Assembly (NCBI GenBank): GCA_021798675.1
Contig: JAJZGE010000105.1
Location: forward strand, 1-6,525
Source of the DNA: Pseudomonadota bacterium
GTDB lineage: Bacteria; Pseudomonadota; Gammaproteobacteria; Xanthomonadales; Rhodanobacteraceae
DNA length: 6,525 bases
Direction: 5' to 3'
A model generated the notes under the pieces. It worked only from the letters and a program-made list of their open reading frames with translations, made no database searches and had not been told where the DNA came from. Below are positions 5,427 through 6,525 of this stretch, one piece after another. Made by a program: the position numbers and the translations under genes. Numbering within the stretch: the stretch's first letter is position 1; each line of letters starts with the position of its first letter.

Positions 5427-5726
5427 ATGAACAAGCTCATCACCGTCATTGCCGCCGCCAGCCTGGCCGCCCTCAGCTTCGGCGCCAGCGCCGCCTCCAG
5501 CGCCGCGCTGGCCAAGCAGGCCAAGGTGTCGATGACCCAGGCCCGCGCGATCGCGCTGAAGACCCAGCCGGGCAAGATCGTCAAGGAAGAGCTGGAGAAG
5601 GAGAGCGGCGGCAGCGGCCTGCGCTACTCGTTCGACATCAGCAACGGCAAGGTCACCCACGAAGTGGGCGTCGACGCCAAGACCGGCAAGGTGCTGGAAA
5701 ACTCGATCGACAACGGCAACGACTGA
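5427..5726 (+). CDS. Small exported PepSY-domain protein
   Basis: A 99-residue protein with a clear signal peptide at residues 1-22 (MNKLITVIAAASLAALSFGASA, A-S-A cleavage site), leaving about 77 residues in the periplasm or outside. The mature part is one PepSY-like unit. A helix (VSMTQARAIALKTQPGKIVKEELEKE, 34-59) is followed by strands LRYSFDIS (65-72), KVTHEVGVDAKTGKVLENS (75-93). The VDAKTGKVLE turn is the typical PepSY ending, here followed by acidic DNGND. PepSY modules occur in protease propeptides and as free secreted proteins and are thought to bind or inhibit proteases; the function of stand-alone forms is mostly unproven. A strong AGGAG (5417-5421) lies 5 nt before the ATG. There is no cysteine or lipobox. 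It is divergent from the glycosyltransferase, and two strong hairpins follow its stop. Any link to the M4 protease in this window is inference only. Confidence 0.88.
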   Translation: MNKLITVIAAASLAALSFGASAASSAALAKQAKVSMTQARAIALKTQPGKIVKEELEKESGGSGLRYSFDISNGKVTHEVGVDAKTGKVLENSIDNGND

Positions 5727-5735
5727 TCGTGCGGG

Positions 5736-5766
5736 GCGCCTCCGTCACCACCCCTGACGGAGGCGC
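5736..5766. terminator. Perfect 12-bp hairpin after the PepSY gene
   Basis: GCGCCTCCGTCA (5736-5747) pairs fully with TGACGGAGGCGC (5755-5766) around a 7-nt loop (CCACCCC), starting 10 nt after the TGA. No T-run follows on either strand. It probably helps 3'-end formation or mRNA stability for the PepSY transcript. Confidence 0.65.
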
Positions 5767-5777
5767 TGCAGCGGCCA

Positions 5778-5813
5778 GCAGCGGGCATCGCTCCCTACCG
5801 CGATGCCCGCTGC
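5778..5813. terminator. Perfect 14-bp hairpin between the PepSY gene and pntB
   Basis: GCAGCGGGCATCGC (5778-5791) pairs fully with GCGATGCCCGCTGC (5800-5813) around an 8-nt loop (TCCCTACC). It is 12 bp past the first hairpin and 37 bp from the pntB stop, so it could serve both convergent transcripts. No T-run is present on either side. Confidence 0.65.
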
Positions 5814-5850
5814 CACGCACGGCCTGCGCAACGCAGGCGGACACGTCAAC

Positions 5851-6525
5851 TCAGTCGTCCAGCGTCTTCAGCTCATTCACCAGCTGTCCGGCTGCGGCCT
5901 GGCCGTCGCCGTACAGCATCCGCGCATTGTCGGCATAGAACAGCGCGTTCTCGATGCCCGCAAAGCCGGTGCCCTTGCCGCGCTTGACCACGATCACGTG
6001 CTTGGCGTTGCTCACGTCCAGAATCGGCATGCCGTAGATCGGCGACGCCGGATCGGTCCTGGCCAGCGGATTGACCACATCGTTGGCGCCGATCACCAGC
6101 GCCACGTCGGTGGCCGGGAACTCCGGATTGATCTCGTCCATGTCGGCGATCAGGTCGTACGGCACGCCGGCCTCGGCCAACAGCACGTTCATGTGGCCGG
6201 GCATGCGGCCGGCCACCGGATGGATCGCGAACTTCACCTTCACGCCGCGCTTGATCAACAGCTGGGCGAACTCCCACACCTTGTGCTGCGCCTGCGCCAC
6301 CGCCATGCCGTAGCCGGGCACGATCACCACGCGCTCGGCGTAGGCCATCATCACGGCGGCATCGGACGCGTCGATCGGCTTTTGCGCGCCGTCTATCGCC
6401 TGCGCTTCGCCAGCGGCCGCGCCGAAGCTGCCGAACAGCACGTTGCCGATCGAGCGGTTCATCGCCTTGGCCATCAGCTGGGTCAGCAGCGTGCCGGCCG
6501 CGCCGACCACGGTGCCGGCAATGAT
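5851..6525 (-). CDS. pntB: NAD(P) transhydrogenase subunit beta, C-terminal part (continues beyond window)
   Basis: The frame is open to the right edge and gives 224 C-terminal residues; the N-terminal membrane part lies outside. The visible start, GTVVGAAGTLLTQLMAKAMNRSIGNVLFGSFG, is the end of the last membrane helix and the linker. The rest is domain III, which binds NADP(H): GYGMAVAQAQH (71-81) is the nucleotide-binding glycine loop, GRMPGHMNVLLAEA (106-119) follows, then GANDVVNPLA (146-155) and KRGKGTGFAGIENALFY, all hallmark PntB motifs. With PntA it forms the inner-membrane proton-translocating transhydrogenase, which makes NADPH from NADH at the expense of the proton gradient. The C-terminus (LKTLDD) is normal for the family and nothing looks broken. 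pntA is expected upstream of pntB, to the right of this window. It is convergent with the PepSY gene. Confidence 0.97.
   Translation of the reverse strand: MIAGTVVGAAGTLLTQLMAKAMNRSIGNVLFGSFGAAAGEAQAIDGAQKPIDASDAAVMMAYAERVVIVPGYGMAVAQAQHKVWEFAQLLIKRGVKVKFAIHPVAGRMPGHMNVLLAEAGVPYDLIADMDEINPEFPATDVALVIGANDVVNPLARTDPASPIYGMPILDVSNAKHVIVVKRGKGTGFAGIENALFYADNARMLYGDGQAAAGQLVNELKTLDD

Noticed and set aside
4681..5430. A 249-codon open frame on + over the glycosyltransferase
   Set aside because: It is antisense to a gene with clear GT9 signatures and is rich in Arg, Gln and Ala without recognisable motifs.
1..6525. CRISPR array, tRNA/rRNA, transposase, prophage or toxin-antitoxin/defence cassette
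   Set aside because: I saw no regularly spaced repeats, tRNA-like folds with CCA/T-loop signatures, transposase motifs or paired small toxin/antitoxin genes. All the main coding regions are explained by ordinary chromosomal families.

Overview
The window looks like ordinary chromosomal DNA from a GC-rich gammaproteobacterium. The most likely group is the Xanthomonadales/Lysobacterales (Rhodanobacteraceae or Xanthomonadaceae). This is inferred from the high GC content, the G/C-ending codons and the mix of protein types (LasB-like M4 protease with a PPC tail, SufT, pyridine-nucleotide transhydrogenase, single-domain asparaginase). I did not place it by any database search. There are no rRNA or tRNA genes, insertion sequences, phage genes or CRISPR arrays, and I see no sign of a dedicated defence or mobile system.

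Layout from left to right: (1) the 3' part of a single-domain asparaginase-like gene on + (ends at 394); (2) a strong terminator hairpin at 437-465; (3) on -, a secreted M4 (thermolysin/elastase family) metalloprotease at 517-2328, with signal peptide, FTP/PepSY propeptide, catalytic domain and C-terminal PPC domain; (4) a 476-bp non-coding stretch at 2329-2804 upstream of the protease, holding an inverted repeat and a direct repeat; (5) on -, a SufT-type Fe-S maturation protein at 2805-3362; (6) a divergent intergenic region leading to a four-helix membrane protein on + at 3625-4071, preceded by a tiny overlapping ORF; (7) on -, a GT9 family (heptosyltransferase-like) glycosyltransferase at 4111-5253 with a GTG start; (8) on +, a small exported PepSY-domain protein at 5427-5726 with a hairpin in its leader; (9) two perfect tandem hairpins at 5736-5813; (10) on -, the 3' part of pntB at 5851-6525, running off the right edge.

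The genes do not form one operon. Orientation alternates (+,-,-,+,-,+,-) and most genes look like single transcription units. Three convergent pairs occur, and two of them (394/517 and 5726/5851) have strong hairpins between the stops. Common themes are export and envelope (protease, PepSY protein, glycosyltransferase, membrane protein) and housekeeping redox or cofactor metabolism (SufT, PntB), but I see no evidence of one shared pathway. The items most worth a second look are the repeats upstream of the protease, the leader hairpin of the PepSY gene, the ATGA-coupled 11-codon ORF, an Asn at the usual catalytic Asp position of the GT9 enzyme, and an extra cysteine pair in the protease.
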